Source of the DNA: JARRQJ01 sp963810615
GTDB lineage: Bacteria; Pseudomonadota; Gammaproteobacteria; DRLM01
Length of the DNA stretch: 64,000 bases
Direction: 5' to 3'
Assembly (NCBI GenBank): GCA_963810615.1
Contig: CAWEOA010000008.1
Location: 1,054,001 to 1,118,000 of the forward strand
Part shown: positions 26,750 through 34,301 of the stretch, one piece after another
How the letters are laid out: each line of letters opens with the position of its first letter
How positions within the stretch are numbered: position 1 is the first letter of the stretch
Made by a program: the position numbers and the translations under genes
Notes under the pieces: generated by a model
What the model was told of the DNA's origin: nothing
Databases searched by the model: none
The model's input: the letters and a program-made list of their open reading frames with translations, nothing else

Positions 26750-27574
26750 TTAGCCTTGCCAGTGGTCCTTCCAGCGACGCAGGGCGGCAAAGGTCTCGAC
26801 TCCGGGTGATAGGGGTGAACCGGCATGGTGTTCCGCCGCGACCACGATCGCAGGGGTCTGGCAACGCAGAAAGGGATTGGTCAACTTTTCCTCCCCCATC
26901 CGGGAGGGGAGAGTGATCTCGTTATCCTCGCGCAATTGGCGGATTTGTTGAAGGCGGCGTTGTAACACGGGATTGTCGGGTTCTACTGCCAGGGCGAAAT
27001 TGAGGTTGCTGAGAGTATACTCATGGGCACAATAAATCCAGGTGTCGTCGGGCAGTTGCGAGAGTTTTAGCAGAGACGCATAGAGTTGTGCCGCGGTGCC
27101 TTCAAACAAGCGTCCGCAACCTCCTGCGAACAAGGTGTCGCCGCAAAACAGCGATTGATGCCCGGCATAGGCGATATGCCCGGCGGTATGGCCCGGCACT
27201 TCGAGCACGTCGAAGGCCGGCAATCCTGAGATCGCAACACGGTCACCTTCCTTTAATGGGTGCGTGATGTCCGGAATGGACTCTTGCGCTGGGCCATACA
27301 CAGGAATCCGGAAGCGCGCGCACAATTCTTTCACGCCCCCGATATGGTCGGAGTGATGGTGGGTGATGAGGATTGCAACGGGGACGAGATCAAGCCGCTC
27401 CAATGCCTGAAACACCGGGGCGGCGTCGCCCGGGTCGACGATGGCCGTTGCTTGCTCGTTACCTTGATTCGCGCTACCGCGCAACAACCAGATGTAATTG
27501 TCCCTAAATGCCGGGACGGCATGTACTCGGTCCATCATTGAATGCTGACAGCCGTCGACGCTAAGGTCAACCAT
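26750..27574 (-). CDS. gloB: Hydroxyacylglutathione hydrolase (glyoxalase II)
   Basis: Hydrolyses S-lactoylglutathione to lactate and glutathione in methylglyoxal detoxification. Metallo-beta-lactamase fold with the binuclear metal motif THHHSDHIGG; further ligand motifs are VPGHTAGHIAY and FCGDTLFAGGCGRLFEG; YCAHEYTLSNLNFA and the C-terminal NPFLR complete the glyoxalase II signature. I chose ATG 27574 after GGAGA, giving 274 residues. A start at MMDRVHAVPAF (residue 13) would match the E. coli N-terminus and is equally possible. Divergent from the methyltransferase-rnhA-dnaQ genes, the same arrangement as in E. coli. Confidence 0.96.
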   Translation of the reverse strand: MVDLSVDGCQHSMMDRVHAVPAFRDNYIWLLRGSANQGNEQATAIVDPGDAAPVFQALERLDLVPVAILITHHHSDHIGGVKELCARFRIPVYGPAQESIPDITHPLKEGDRVAISGLPAFDVLEVPGHTAGHIAYAGHQSLFCGDTLFAGGCGRLFEGTAAQLYASLLKLSQLPDDTWIYCAHEYTLSNLNFALAVEPDNPVLQRRLQQIRQLREDNEITLPSRMGEEKLTNPFLRCQTPAIVVAAEHHAGSPLSPGVETFAALRRWKDHWQG

Positions 27575-27634
27575 GGGTGGTCTCCATAACGATAGACGCG
27601 TATTCTGTATGGCCCACACAGGAACGTATTGATC

Positions 27635-28408
27635 ATGAGTTTAGGCAACAGTGTTTCGGAGCTCTGTGGTCGGCGCGAGATGCTGAGGGCGTGGTTCGCG
27701 GATGCGCTGGGTACGGCGCTGCTCGAGCAGGAGCAAACGGCCCTGGACGCCGTTTTGCAGGATTTATTCGGCTATTATCTGCTGCAACTGGGATGGGTGG
27801 CGCCGCGGGATATCCTGGCCGAGAGCCGCATCCGCATGCGTGTGGTCATGGACGTGGATCCTCCCCAGGGGATGGATTATCCCCATGTGGTGGCGATGCC
27901 CGAAATGGTACCCATACAAAGCGACAGTCTCGATGTGGTGGTGCTGCAGCATACCCTGGAGTTCACCAAGGATCCGCATGAGGTGTTGCGTGAAGTGGAT
28001 CGAATATTGATTCCCGAAGGTCATGTGGTTATCGTCGCCTTCAATCCATGGAGCTTGTGGGGGGTGTGGCGTTTGGTGAGGTGGCGCAGCAAGCGCTTTC
28101 CCTGGTGCGGACGCTTTCTCAGCGTGACGCGCATGAAAGACTGGATGGGATTGCTGGGTTTCGACACCGTGCAGGTGGTGCCGCTGTTTTTCCGTCCGCC
28201 CGTCGGTCACGAGGGCATCATGCGCCGTCTGCGTTTTCTGGATAAAGCGGGAATACGCGCGTGGCCGATTCTGGCGGGGGTCAATATCATCGTCGCGCAA
28301 AAGCGCATGGCGACGCTGACGCCGATCAAGCTGCGCAGCTGGCGCTTGCAGCGGCGCTTGGTCGTGGATGTGGCGAAACCGACCAGAGGGAGTGTGGGGA
28401 GTGGATGA
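27635..28408 (+). CDS. SAM-dependent methyltransferase, YafS-like
   Basis: Class I methyltransferase (Methyltransf_11-like), about 257 residues. The acceptor-side motifs are clear: PIQSDSLDVVVLQHTLEFTKDPHEVLREVDRILIPEGHVVIVAFNPWSLWG. The first SAM motif, normally a glycine loop, is replaced by VVMDVDPPQGMDYPH, so cofactor binding may be altered. The position between gloB and rnhA-dnaQ matches E. coli yafS, whose substrate is unknown. ATG 27635 is used; a TTG at 27629 sits better after an AGGA site. Its end overlaps rnhA by 8 bases. Confidence 0.85.
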   Translation: MSLGNSVSELCGRREMLRAWFADALGTALLEQEQTALDAVLQDLFGYYLLQLGWVAPRDILAESRIRMRVVMDVDPPQGMDYPHVVAMPEMVPIQSDSLDVVVLQHTLEFTKDPHEVLREVDRILIPEGHVVIVAFNPWSLWGVWRLVRWRSKRFPWCGRFLSVTRMKDWMGLLGFDTVQVVPLFFRPPVGHEGIMRRLRFLDKAGIRAWPILAGVNIIVAQKRMATLTPIKLRSWRLQRRLVVDVAKPTRGSVGSG

Positions 28409-28847
28409 TGTGGTGGAAATTTACACGGACGGGGCCTGTCGGGGAAATCCGGGTCCGGGCGGCTGGGGGGTGGTGTTGCGCTATAAAGGTCGGGAAAAGA
28501 CCCTGTACGGCGGCGAGCCACATACCACCAACAACCGTATGGAACTGATGGCGGCGATTGCGGGTTTGGAGGCACTGAAGCGCCGCAGCCAAGTGGCGCT
28601 GACCACCGATTCCCAGTACGTGAAGCGCGGTATCACGGAATGGATGTCCGACTGGAAGCGGCGGGGATGGAAGACTGCGGACCGAAAACCGGTGAAGAAC
28701 GTGGATTTGTGGCAGCGCTTGGATGAGGTAGTCGGCAAGCATAAGGTGAGCTGGCACTGGGTGCGGGGGCATACCGGCCATGTGGAGAATGAGCGCGCCG
28801 ATAGTCTGGCCAATCAGGCCATAGATGAGTTGCAAGATTCAGTCTAA
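28401..28847 (+). CDS. rnhA: Ribonuclease HI
   Basis: Cleaves RNA in RNA-DNA hybrids (R-loops, primers). With GTG 28401 it has 148 residues and aligns with E. coli RNase HI from its first residue. The metal-binding carboxylates are present: Asp10 in YTDGACRGNPGPGG, Glu in NNRMELMAA, Asp in TTDSQYVK, and Asp in ENERADSLAN. The basic protrusion KRRGWKTADRKPVKNVDLWQRL is conserved. Further GTG codons at 28410 and 28413 are alternative starts; a GGGGA site precedes them. Overlaps the methyltransferase and is followed by dnaQ. Confidence 0.97.
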   Translation: MDDVVEIYTDGACRGNPGPGGWGVVLRYKGREKTLYGGEPHTTNNRMELMAAIAGLEALKRRSQVALTTDSQYVKRGITEWMSDWKRRGWKTADRKPVKNVDLWQRLDEVVGKHKVSWHWVRGHTGHVENERADSLANQAIDELQDSV

Positions 28848-28856
28848 AAGGTATTG

Positions 28857-28941
28857 TTTCCTCTCCCCCTGTGAGAAGGACAGATTGACGGGGATAATTA
28901 TTGAATCCCTCACCCCGGCCCTTCCCATGAGGGAGAGGGAG
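28857..28941. repeat. REP-like inverted pair (copy 1)
   Basis: Two imperfect GC-rich palindromic units in opposite orientation. One has the pattern CTCTCCCCCTGTGAGAAGG at the left; the other is CCTCACCCCGGCCCTTCCC followed by ATGAGGGAGAGGGA at the right. Similar pairs occur at 36281-36380 and 40966-41090. It fills the gap between rnhA and dnaQ. Confidence 0.6.
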
Positions 28942-28967
28942 TCTCTGGTTTTTTTTAGGAGTCTTTC

Positions 28968-29702
28968 GTGCGACAAGTCGTGTTGGATACCGAAACTACG
29001 GGCCTCGAGCCCTCCCAGGGGCACCGCATCATCGAGATCGGCTGCGTCGAGCTGATCAATCGGCGCTTGACCGGTAATCGCTATCATCAATATTTGCAGC
29101 CGGATCGCGACATCGATGAGGCGGCGGTGGAAGTTCATGGCATCACCAATGATTTCCTGGAGGACAAACCGCGGTTCGCGGAAGTTGCCGCAGACTTTTT
29201 AGGGTTTATCCGCGGGGCCGAGCTGATCATCCATAATGCCCCCTTTGATGTGGGTTTTATCAACCACGAGCTGAAATTATGGGGGGAGGAATCCGGCCAG
29301 ATCGCCGATTTTTGTTCCGTGCTGGATACCCTGGCGCAGGCCCGCCAGCTGCATCCCGGGCAACGCAACAACCTCGATGCGCTATGCAAGCGCTATGGGA
29401 TAGACAATTCCCAGCGTGAATTGCACGGCGCCTTGTTAGACGCTGAGATACTGGCGGATGTCTATCTGGCCATGACCGGGGGGCAGGTCAGCCTGTCTTT
29501 GGACGGGACTCGGGAGAATGGCGCCGCCGCGGTGGCGGTCGTGACCCAGCTGAGTGCCGACCGCCCAGCCTTGCCCGTGATCCGCGCTAATGCGGAGGAG
29601 TTGGCGGCCCACCGGCGCTATCTTCAGGCAATGGCGCAAAAAAACGGGGGCATTTGTATCTGGGAGCGTTATGAAAGCGACGAGGGCGCCGCTGCTCAGT
29701 GA
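28968..29702 (+). CDS. dnaQ: DNA polymerase III epsilon subunit, 3'-5' proofreading exonuclease
   Basis: Removes misincorporated nucleotides for the replicative polymerase core. 244 residues from GTG 28968, which follows AGGAG. The DEDDh exonuclease motifs are visible: Exo I VLDTETTGLEP, Exo II ELIIHNAPFDVGFINHEL, and Exo III HGALLDAEILADVYLAMTGGQ with the catalytic His. The C-terminal 70 residues are the flexible part that binds the alpha subunit. Located after rnhA on the same strand; in E. coli the two genes are divergent, so the orientation differs. Confidence 0.96.
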   Translation: MRQVVLDTETTGLEPSQGHRIIEIGCVELINRRLTGNRYHQYLQPDRDIDEAAVEVHGITNDFLEDKPRFAEVAADFLGFIRGAELIIHNAPFDVGFINHELKLWGEESGQIADFCSVLDTLAQARQLHPGQRNNLDALCKRYGIDNSQRELHGALLDAEILADVYLAMTGGQVSLSLDGTRENGAAAVAVVTQLSADRPALPVIRANAEELAAHRRYLQAMAQKNGGICIWERYESDEGAAAQ

Positions 29703-29834
29703 GCCGTTAATGCGGCCGGTGAGAGTGGTATAGTAGACCGCGATGCTAAGCTTAATTTGGATGGGTGTTTGTCCAGGATGTGAGAAAAAAAGAACTAATT
29801 AAATACAGCTGAGGTCCCAGAGGGGGAAACCGTC

Positions 29835-31706
29835 ATGTCGATTGCAACCAATAAACACGCCCGTGTGGGTTGGGGACTGTTGATGAGTTTGTGCATATTC
29901 TTATCCGCGGGGGCGGGTGCCGGGGATGCTGCTACTGCCGCACCGCCCAAGGCGGTGGCCGCCGACAAGCAGAATGTGACCAAGTCCGAGACGCCGCCTT
30001 CGGTGGACCCGGAGGTGGCGGCCAACTTTATCAAGGCGGCGCGCTTCGGACAGCAGGATGTCGTTAAATCGTATCTGGACCACCATCTGCCGCTGTCGGT
30101 AACGGACTATCTGGGAAATACCGCTTTGATCACCGCGGCGGGCGGCGGGCACGTGGATATCGTGCAGGAACTGCTGGCGGCGGGGGCGTCGGTCAAGGCG
30201 GTAAACCACGAACACAGCACGGCGCTGATGGCGGCGGCACTCCACGATGATGACAAACTGGTCAAGTTGTTGCTCGATGCCGGCGCAGATGTGAATGCCA
30301 AGGATCAGCAGGGTGAGACCGCCCTGTTCAACGCAGTACGCTACGGGCACCTGGGAGTGGTGAAACTATTGCTGGGCGCCGGGGCGGATCCCAACATCAG
30401 TAATCAACTCCCGGCGAAATCGCCTGACAGCGGATATACCCCTTTGATGTATGCCGCCAAGCGCGGTTTGGCACCCACGGGTCCCTCGGTGCAGGATTGG
30501 CTGGCAATCGTCAAGGCCTTGTTGGACAAGGGGGCCAAACCGGATACGCGCAGCAGCCAAGGGGCGACCGCCTTGTCCGTCGCCCAGGATTACGGCAATC
30601 AGGATATCGCCAAGCTGTTGATGCAGGGCGGAGCCATGGAGGTGCTGAGCTACAATGGTCTCGACCTTAATACTGCCTTGATCATGGCCGCCAGTCATGG
30701 CGACGCCAAGCAGGTCCTGGAGTCCCTGGTAGCCGGTGCCGACCCGGAGGCGGTGTCGCGCACCGGGGTAACGCCTCTGTTGGCGGCGGTCTATGGCGGC
30801 AATGTGGAAGCGGTCAAGGCCGTGGTGGGTCGTGGTGCACATGTCAATCGTGTGCCCCACGGTTACCGTGCCTGGACCTGGACGGGGGCGAAAGTGCCCT
30901 TGAGTCAACAGGGTCTCGCCCAGGCGGCTTCTCTGGGTGATACGGCGCTGATACTGGCCGCTAAGCTCGGCCATGAAGACGTGGTGGCCTTTTTGCTAGC
31001 TCATGGCGCCGACCCGAAATTGGCCAATCCCCAAGGGGATACGCCCCTGTCAGTGGCGGCGGAACGAGGGCAGGACAATATCGTGGCTATGTTGCTGGCC
31101 AAGGGGGTCGACCCCAATGAAGGCCAGCGCAGCGCGCCGTCATATACGGCGGGGTCCGTGATGGGGATCCAACCGGAAGAGCGCAATTCACCCCTCAGCA
31201 AGGCGGCGCAGGGCGGCTATGAGAAAACAGTGAAGGTATTGCTGGAGAAGGGGGCCGATCCCAATGTGCCCGGCTTTGCCGGCAAGACCGCCCTGTTCTG
31301 GGCGGTGGAACGGGGTTATGTGAATGTTGCTAAGCTGTTGTTGGATCATGATGCCGATCCCGATGTCAGGAGTACGGCGGGCGTGACCCCGCTGATGGAA
31401 GCGGCCAAGACTGGACGGGCGGAAATGGTTCGTGCCTTGGTGGCGCACCATGCCGACCTTGACGCGCGTGAAGGCGACGAGGGCTTGCCGGGAACCTTGG
31501 ATGTATCCGCGGGAACCGGCATGACGCCGCTGATGATGGCAGTGGTGGGCGGTCATCGCGATGTGGTGCGTGTCTTGTTGGCGGCCGGCGCCGATACCAC
31601 GCTACGCAACCGCAACGGCGAAAGCGCGCTGGATGAAGCGCTCAAGGGCGGAATCGCGGATATCATCGGTCTGCTGCGCAACACCAGCGTGTCCGCCGAA
31701 CGCTGA
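29835..31706 (+). CDS. Exported ankyrin-repeat protein
   Basis: 623 residues with an N-terminal signal peptide (hydrophobic WGLLMSLCIFLSAGAGAG) and about 15 ankyrin repeats. Typical units are NTALITAAGGGHVDIVQELLAAGASV, STALMAAALHDDDKLVKLLLDAGADV and KTALFWAVERGYVNVAKLLLDHDADP. Ankyrin stacks bind other proteins; no enzyme domain is present, so a periplasmic or surface binding role is the most that can be said. Two longer insertions interrupt the stack (around AWTWTGAKVPLSQQG and SAPSYTAGSVMGIQPEE). ATG 29835 follows an AGAGGGGG site. The leader and TerB-like gene follow closely. Confidence 0.85.
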   Translation: MSIATNKHARVGWGLLMSLCIFLSAGAGAGDAATAAPPKAVAADKQNVTKSETPPSVDPEVAANFIKAARFGQQDVVKSYLDHHLPLSVTDYLGNTALITAAGGGHVDIVQELLAAGASVKAVNHEHSTALMAAALHDDDKLVKLLLDAGADVNAKDQQGETALFNAVRYGHLGVVKLLLGAGADPNISNQLPAKSPDSGYTPLMYAAKRGLAPTGPSVQDWLAIVKALLDKGAKPDTRSSQGATALSVAQDYGNQDIAKLLMQGGAMEVLSYNGLDLNTALIMAASHGDAKQVLESLVAGADPEAVSRTGVTPLLAAVYGGNVEAVKAVVGRGAHVNRVPHGYRAWTWTGAKVPLSQQGLAQAASLGDTALILAAKLGHEDVVAFLLAHGADPKLANPQGDTPLSVAAERGQDNIVAMLLAKGVDPNEGQRSAPSYTAGSVMGIQPEERNSPLSKAAQGGYEKTVKVLLEKGADPNVPGFAGKTALFWAVERGYVNVAKLLLDHDADPDVRSTAGVTPLMEAAKTGRAEMVRALVAHHADLDAREGDEGLPGTLDVSAGTGMTPLMMAVVGGHRDVVRVLLAAGADTTLRNRNGESALDEALKGGIADIIGLLRNTSVSAER

Positions 31707-31734
31707 ACGCAATGACCGATAGGAGGTCTTAAAG

Positions 31735-31758
31735 ATGAGTTTTATGCGGGAGAAGTAA
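31735..31758 (+). CDS. Seven-codon leader ORF coupled to the TerB-like gene
   Basis: ATG 31735 stands 8 bases after a perfect AGGAGG site, stronger than the site of the gene itself. It encodes MSFMREK and stops with TAA at 31756-31758, whose last A is the first base of the next ATG (TAATG). This layout allows termination-reinitiation coupling. Too short for similarity evidence; it may be an accidental frame. Confidence 0.4.
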   Translation: MSFMREK

Positions 31759-32225
31759 TGATACGCCGCATTCAGAGGTTTTTTACCGATCATATTCAAT
31801 CCCGGGTGCACGAGGGGCAGCAAAGCGATGAGCAGGCACTGCGGCTGGCCACCGCCGCCTTGTTGATCGAAGTGACCCGCGCCGATTTTCATGTTGAGCA
31901 ATCGGAACGGCGTGCGGTGCTGTCCGCCATGCAGGACCTGTTCGGGCTTAGTCGTCAGGAGACTGATGAATTGGTGGCCATCGCGGAAGAGGAAGTCGAC
32001 GGCTCGGTATCCTTGTTTCAATTCACGCAGTTGGTGGACAAGGAATTTTCACAGCAGCAAAAGGCCAAGGTCATCGAGATGATGTGGCGTGTGGCCTTTG
32101 CCGATCTCAACAAGGACCACCACGAAGAATATCTGGTACGCAAGGTCGCCGATCTGCTGCACGTGCCGCACAGCACTTTTATTCGCGCGCGGCACACCGT
32201 AGAGGCGGAAATGCAAGCAAAATAA
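31758..32225 (+). CDS. TerB-family protein
   Basis: 155 residues, cytoplasmic and all-helical. The pattern matches the TerB/DjlA-type tellurite-resistance B domain: ATAALLIEVTRADFHVEQSERRAVLSAMQDLFGLS, then ELVAIAEEE and FTQLVDKEFSQQQKAKVIEMMWRVAFADLNKDHHEEYLVRKVADLLHVPHSTFIRARH. The paired acidic residues in these helices bind metal in relatives. The name does not prove tellurite resistance; stand-alone TerB proteins are common and mostly uncharacterised. Translationally coupled to the leader at 31735. Next gene is pdhA. Confidence 0.88.
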   Translation: MIRRIQRFFTDHIQSRVHEGQQSDEQALRLATAALLIEVTRADFHVEQSERRAVLSAMQDLFGLSRQETDELVAIAEEEVDGSVSLFQFTQLVDKEFSQQQKAKVIEMMWRVAFADLNKDHHEEYLVRKVADLLHVPHSTFIRARHTVEAEMQAK

Positions 32226-32255
32226 CCGCGGTTGATATACTCTGTAATGAAATCG

Positions 32256-32266
32256 AGGAGGTGATC
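32256..32266 (+). promoter_or_regulatory. Extended ribosome binding site of pdhA
   Basis: AGGAGGTGATC is complementary over 11 bases to the 3' end of 16S rRNA (anti-SD GATCACCTCCT). It lies one base before ATG 32268. Such full-length complementarity is rare and implies tight initiation. Confidence 0.7.
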
Positions 32267-32267
32267 C

Positions 32268-33245
32268 ATGGAGCGTGATCTCGTCCGGCAGTTCATTTAT
32301 GACATGCTACTCGCCCGCCTCTTCGAGCAGTCGGCCGCAGAGCAGTACACCCAAGGCAATATCGCGGGATTTTTACATCTCTATCCCGGCGAGGAGGCGG
32401 TGGCGGTAGGGTCGTTGCGTGCCGCCGATCCCGGCGACTACGTGGTATCCACCTATCGCGAACACGTGCATGCCCTGGTACGCGGCGTGCCGCCCCAGGC
32501 GGTGATGGCGGAGTTGTTCGGTCGCAGCGGTGGTTGCTCCGGCGGCTATGGCGGTTCCATGCACCTGTTCGATACCCAGCGGCGTTTCTTCGGCGGTTAC
32601 GCCATCGTCGGCGAAACCTTTCCCGTCGCCATCGGCGTCGCCTACCGCCTGGCGATGGTGGAAAGTCGCGACGTGGTGCTCTGTTACTTCGGTGACGGTG
32701 CCGTTAATCAAGGCACTTTCCACGAGTCTCTCAATATGGCCGCGCTGTGGAAGCTGCCGGTGTTGTTCATCTGCGAAAACAATCATTATCAGATCGGAAC
32801 CGAGATTCATCGCCATTCCGCGGTGCTTGAAGTTCATAAGCGCGCCTGCGCCTACGGCATGGAGGCGCGCCGCGTGGACGGCATGGAGGTGCAGGCGGTT
32901 TACGAGGCCAGCCGCCAGGCGCTGGAACACGTGCGTAACGGACTCGGTCCCTATCTGCTCGAGTGCGAGACCTATCGCTTTCGCGGCCATTCCATGGCCG
33001 ACAACGATGCCTATCGCTCCGGATTGGAAATGGCGGAGTTGCGCGCCCGTGATCCGCTGGAATTGTTTCGCCGTCGCGTAGAGGAGGAGGAGTGGTTGAG
33101 CGCCGCCGCCATAGCCGAGCTGGAAGGCCAGGCTAAACAGGCGGTGGAAGATGCAGTCGCCTTTGCCCTCGCGAGTCCGCCGCCTCATGATCTGTACAAG
33201 GATGTGTATGGCGGTTCCTTGAATCTTTATCGGGGGGCGCCATGA
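32268..33245 (+). CDS. pdhA: Pyruvate dehydrogenase E1 component, alpha subunit
   Basis: Part of the heterotetrameric thiamine-diphosphate enzyme that decarboxylates pyruvate and passes the acetyl group to lipoyl-E2. 325 residues. The ThDP/magnesium motif runs from GDG (142-144) in CYFGDGAVNQG to ENN at about 170-172. GGSMHLFD and the phosphorylation-loop-like YRFRGHSMADNDAYRS are conserved. This branch includes acetoin dehydrogenase E1 (AcoA), so the substrate could differ. Its last 4 bases overlap pdhB. No E2 or E3 gene lies in the window. Confidence 0.92.
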   Translation: MERDLVRQFIYDMLLARLFEQSAAEQYTQGNIAGFLHLYPGEEAVAVGSLRAADPGDYVVSTYREHVHALVRGVPPQAVMAELFGRSGGCSGGYGGSMHLFDTQRRFFGGYAIVGETFPVAIGVAYRLAMVESRDVVLCYFGDGAVNQGTFHESLNMAALWKLPVLFICENNHYQIGTEIHRHSAVLEVHKRACAYGMEARRVDGMEVQAVYEASRQALEHVRNGLGPYLLECETYRFRGHSMADNDAYRSGLEMAELRARDPLELFRRRVEEEEWLSAAAIAELEGQAKQAVEDAVAFALASPPPHDLYKDVYGGSLNLYRGAP

Positions 33246-34285
33246 GCAAACACGATCGTCCGCAAAATGCCGGGACTATCGGCATCGCCCGACCCACCGC
33301 CGAACTCATGACCTGGGAGGCGATGAACATCGCCCTGGATCAGGCCATGGCAGCGGATGATGCGATGTTCGTTATGGGCGAAGACGTGGGTTTAATCGGC
33401 GGCACTTACCGCGTGACGCAGGGACTCCATGCCAAGTACGGTGAATGGCGGGTGCGTGATACCCCAATTTCGGAAAACAGTTTTACCGGTCTGGCGGTGG
33501 GAGCGGCGCTGGCGGGAGGTCGGCCGGTGGTGGAGATCATGACGGTGAATTTTGCCCTACTGGCCCTGGACGCCCTGATCAACATGGCGGCCAAGCTGCG
33601 CTATATGTCGGGCGGACAATTGGCCGTGCCCATGGTAGTGCGTATGCCGGGCGGTGTGGCCAAGCAATTGGGCGCGCAACACTCGCAGCGTTTGGAGCAT
33701 ACCTTGATGAACGTCCCCGGTTTGCGCATCGTGGTGCCGGCCACGCCGCAGGATGCCTATTGGCAGTTGAGCCAAGCCGTGCGGGACGTTGATCCCATCA
33801 TCGTCTTGGAACATGAGCTGTTGTATTTCACCAAGGGACCATTCGATCAAGATGCCGAGCCACCGCCGCTGCACAGTGCCTTGGTGAAGCGGGTGGGTGG
33901 ACATATGACCCTCATCACCTGGTCGCGCATGGTGCATGTATGCCTGGCGGCGGCGGAGGACTTGGCCAAGGATAAGATCGAAGTGGAAGTGATAGATCTG
34001 CGCAGTTTGCGGCCCATCGATCTGCCTTTGCTGCAAGTCTCGCTAGCCAAGACTCACCGAGCCTTGGTGGTGGAAGAGGATTGCCGATTTGCTGGCGCCG
34101 GTGCGGAGATCGTCGCGGCCTTGAGCGAGGCAAGCTTCTTCGACTTGGAAGCCCCTATCGGCCGTGTGGCGGGAGCCGATGTACCCACGCCTTATAACGG
34201 CGCTTTGGAAGCGGCGTCGATTCCCGATGCGGCGCAAGTGACGGCGGCGGTGCGCGCCGCGCTTGGCGCTGAGCGCAGGACTTGA
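33242..34285 (+). CDS. pdhB: Pyruvate dehydrogenase E1 component, beta subunit
   Basis: Partner of the preceding alpha subunit. 347 residues with the transketolase central domain (MTWEAMNIALDQAMAADDAMFVMGEDVG, RVRDTPISENSFTGLAVGAALAG) and the C-terminal domain that contacts E2 (LRSLRPIDLPLLQVSLAKTHRALVVEEDC). The GEDVG glutamate activates thiamine diphosphate in the family. The N-terminal 22 residues are an extension without known role. ATGA overlap with pdhA indicates coupled translation. Convergent with the M48 protease gene only 16 bases away. Confidence 0.93.
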   Translation: MSKHDRPQNAGTIGIARPTAELMTWEAMNIALDQAMAADDAMFVMGEDVGLIGGTYRVTQGLHAKYGEWRVRDTPISENSFTGLAVGAALAGGRPVVEIMTVNFALLALDALINMAAKLRYMSGGQLAVPMVVRMPGGVAKQLGAQHSQRLEHTLMNVPGLRIVVPATPQDAYWQLSQAVRDVDPIIVLEHELLYFTKGPFDQDAEPPPLHSALVKRVGGHMTLITWSRMVHVCLAAAEDLAKDKIEVEVIDLRSLRPIDLPLLQVSLAKTHRALVVEEDCRFAGAGAEIVAALSEASFFDLEAPIGRVAGADVPTPYNGALEAASIPDAAQVTAAVRAALGAERRT

Positions 34286-34301
34286 ACACACCCCTCTCGG
34301 T

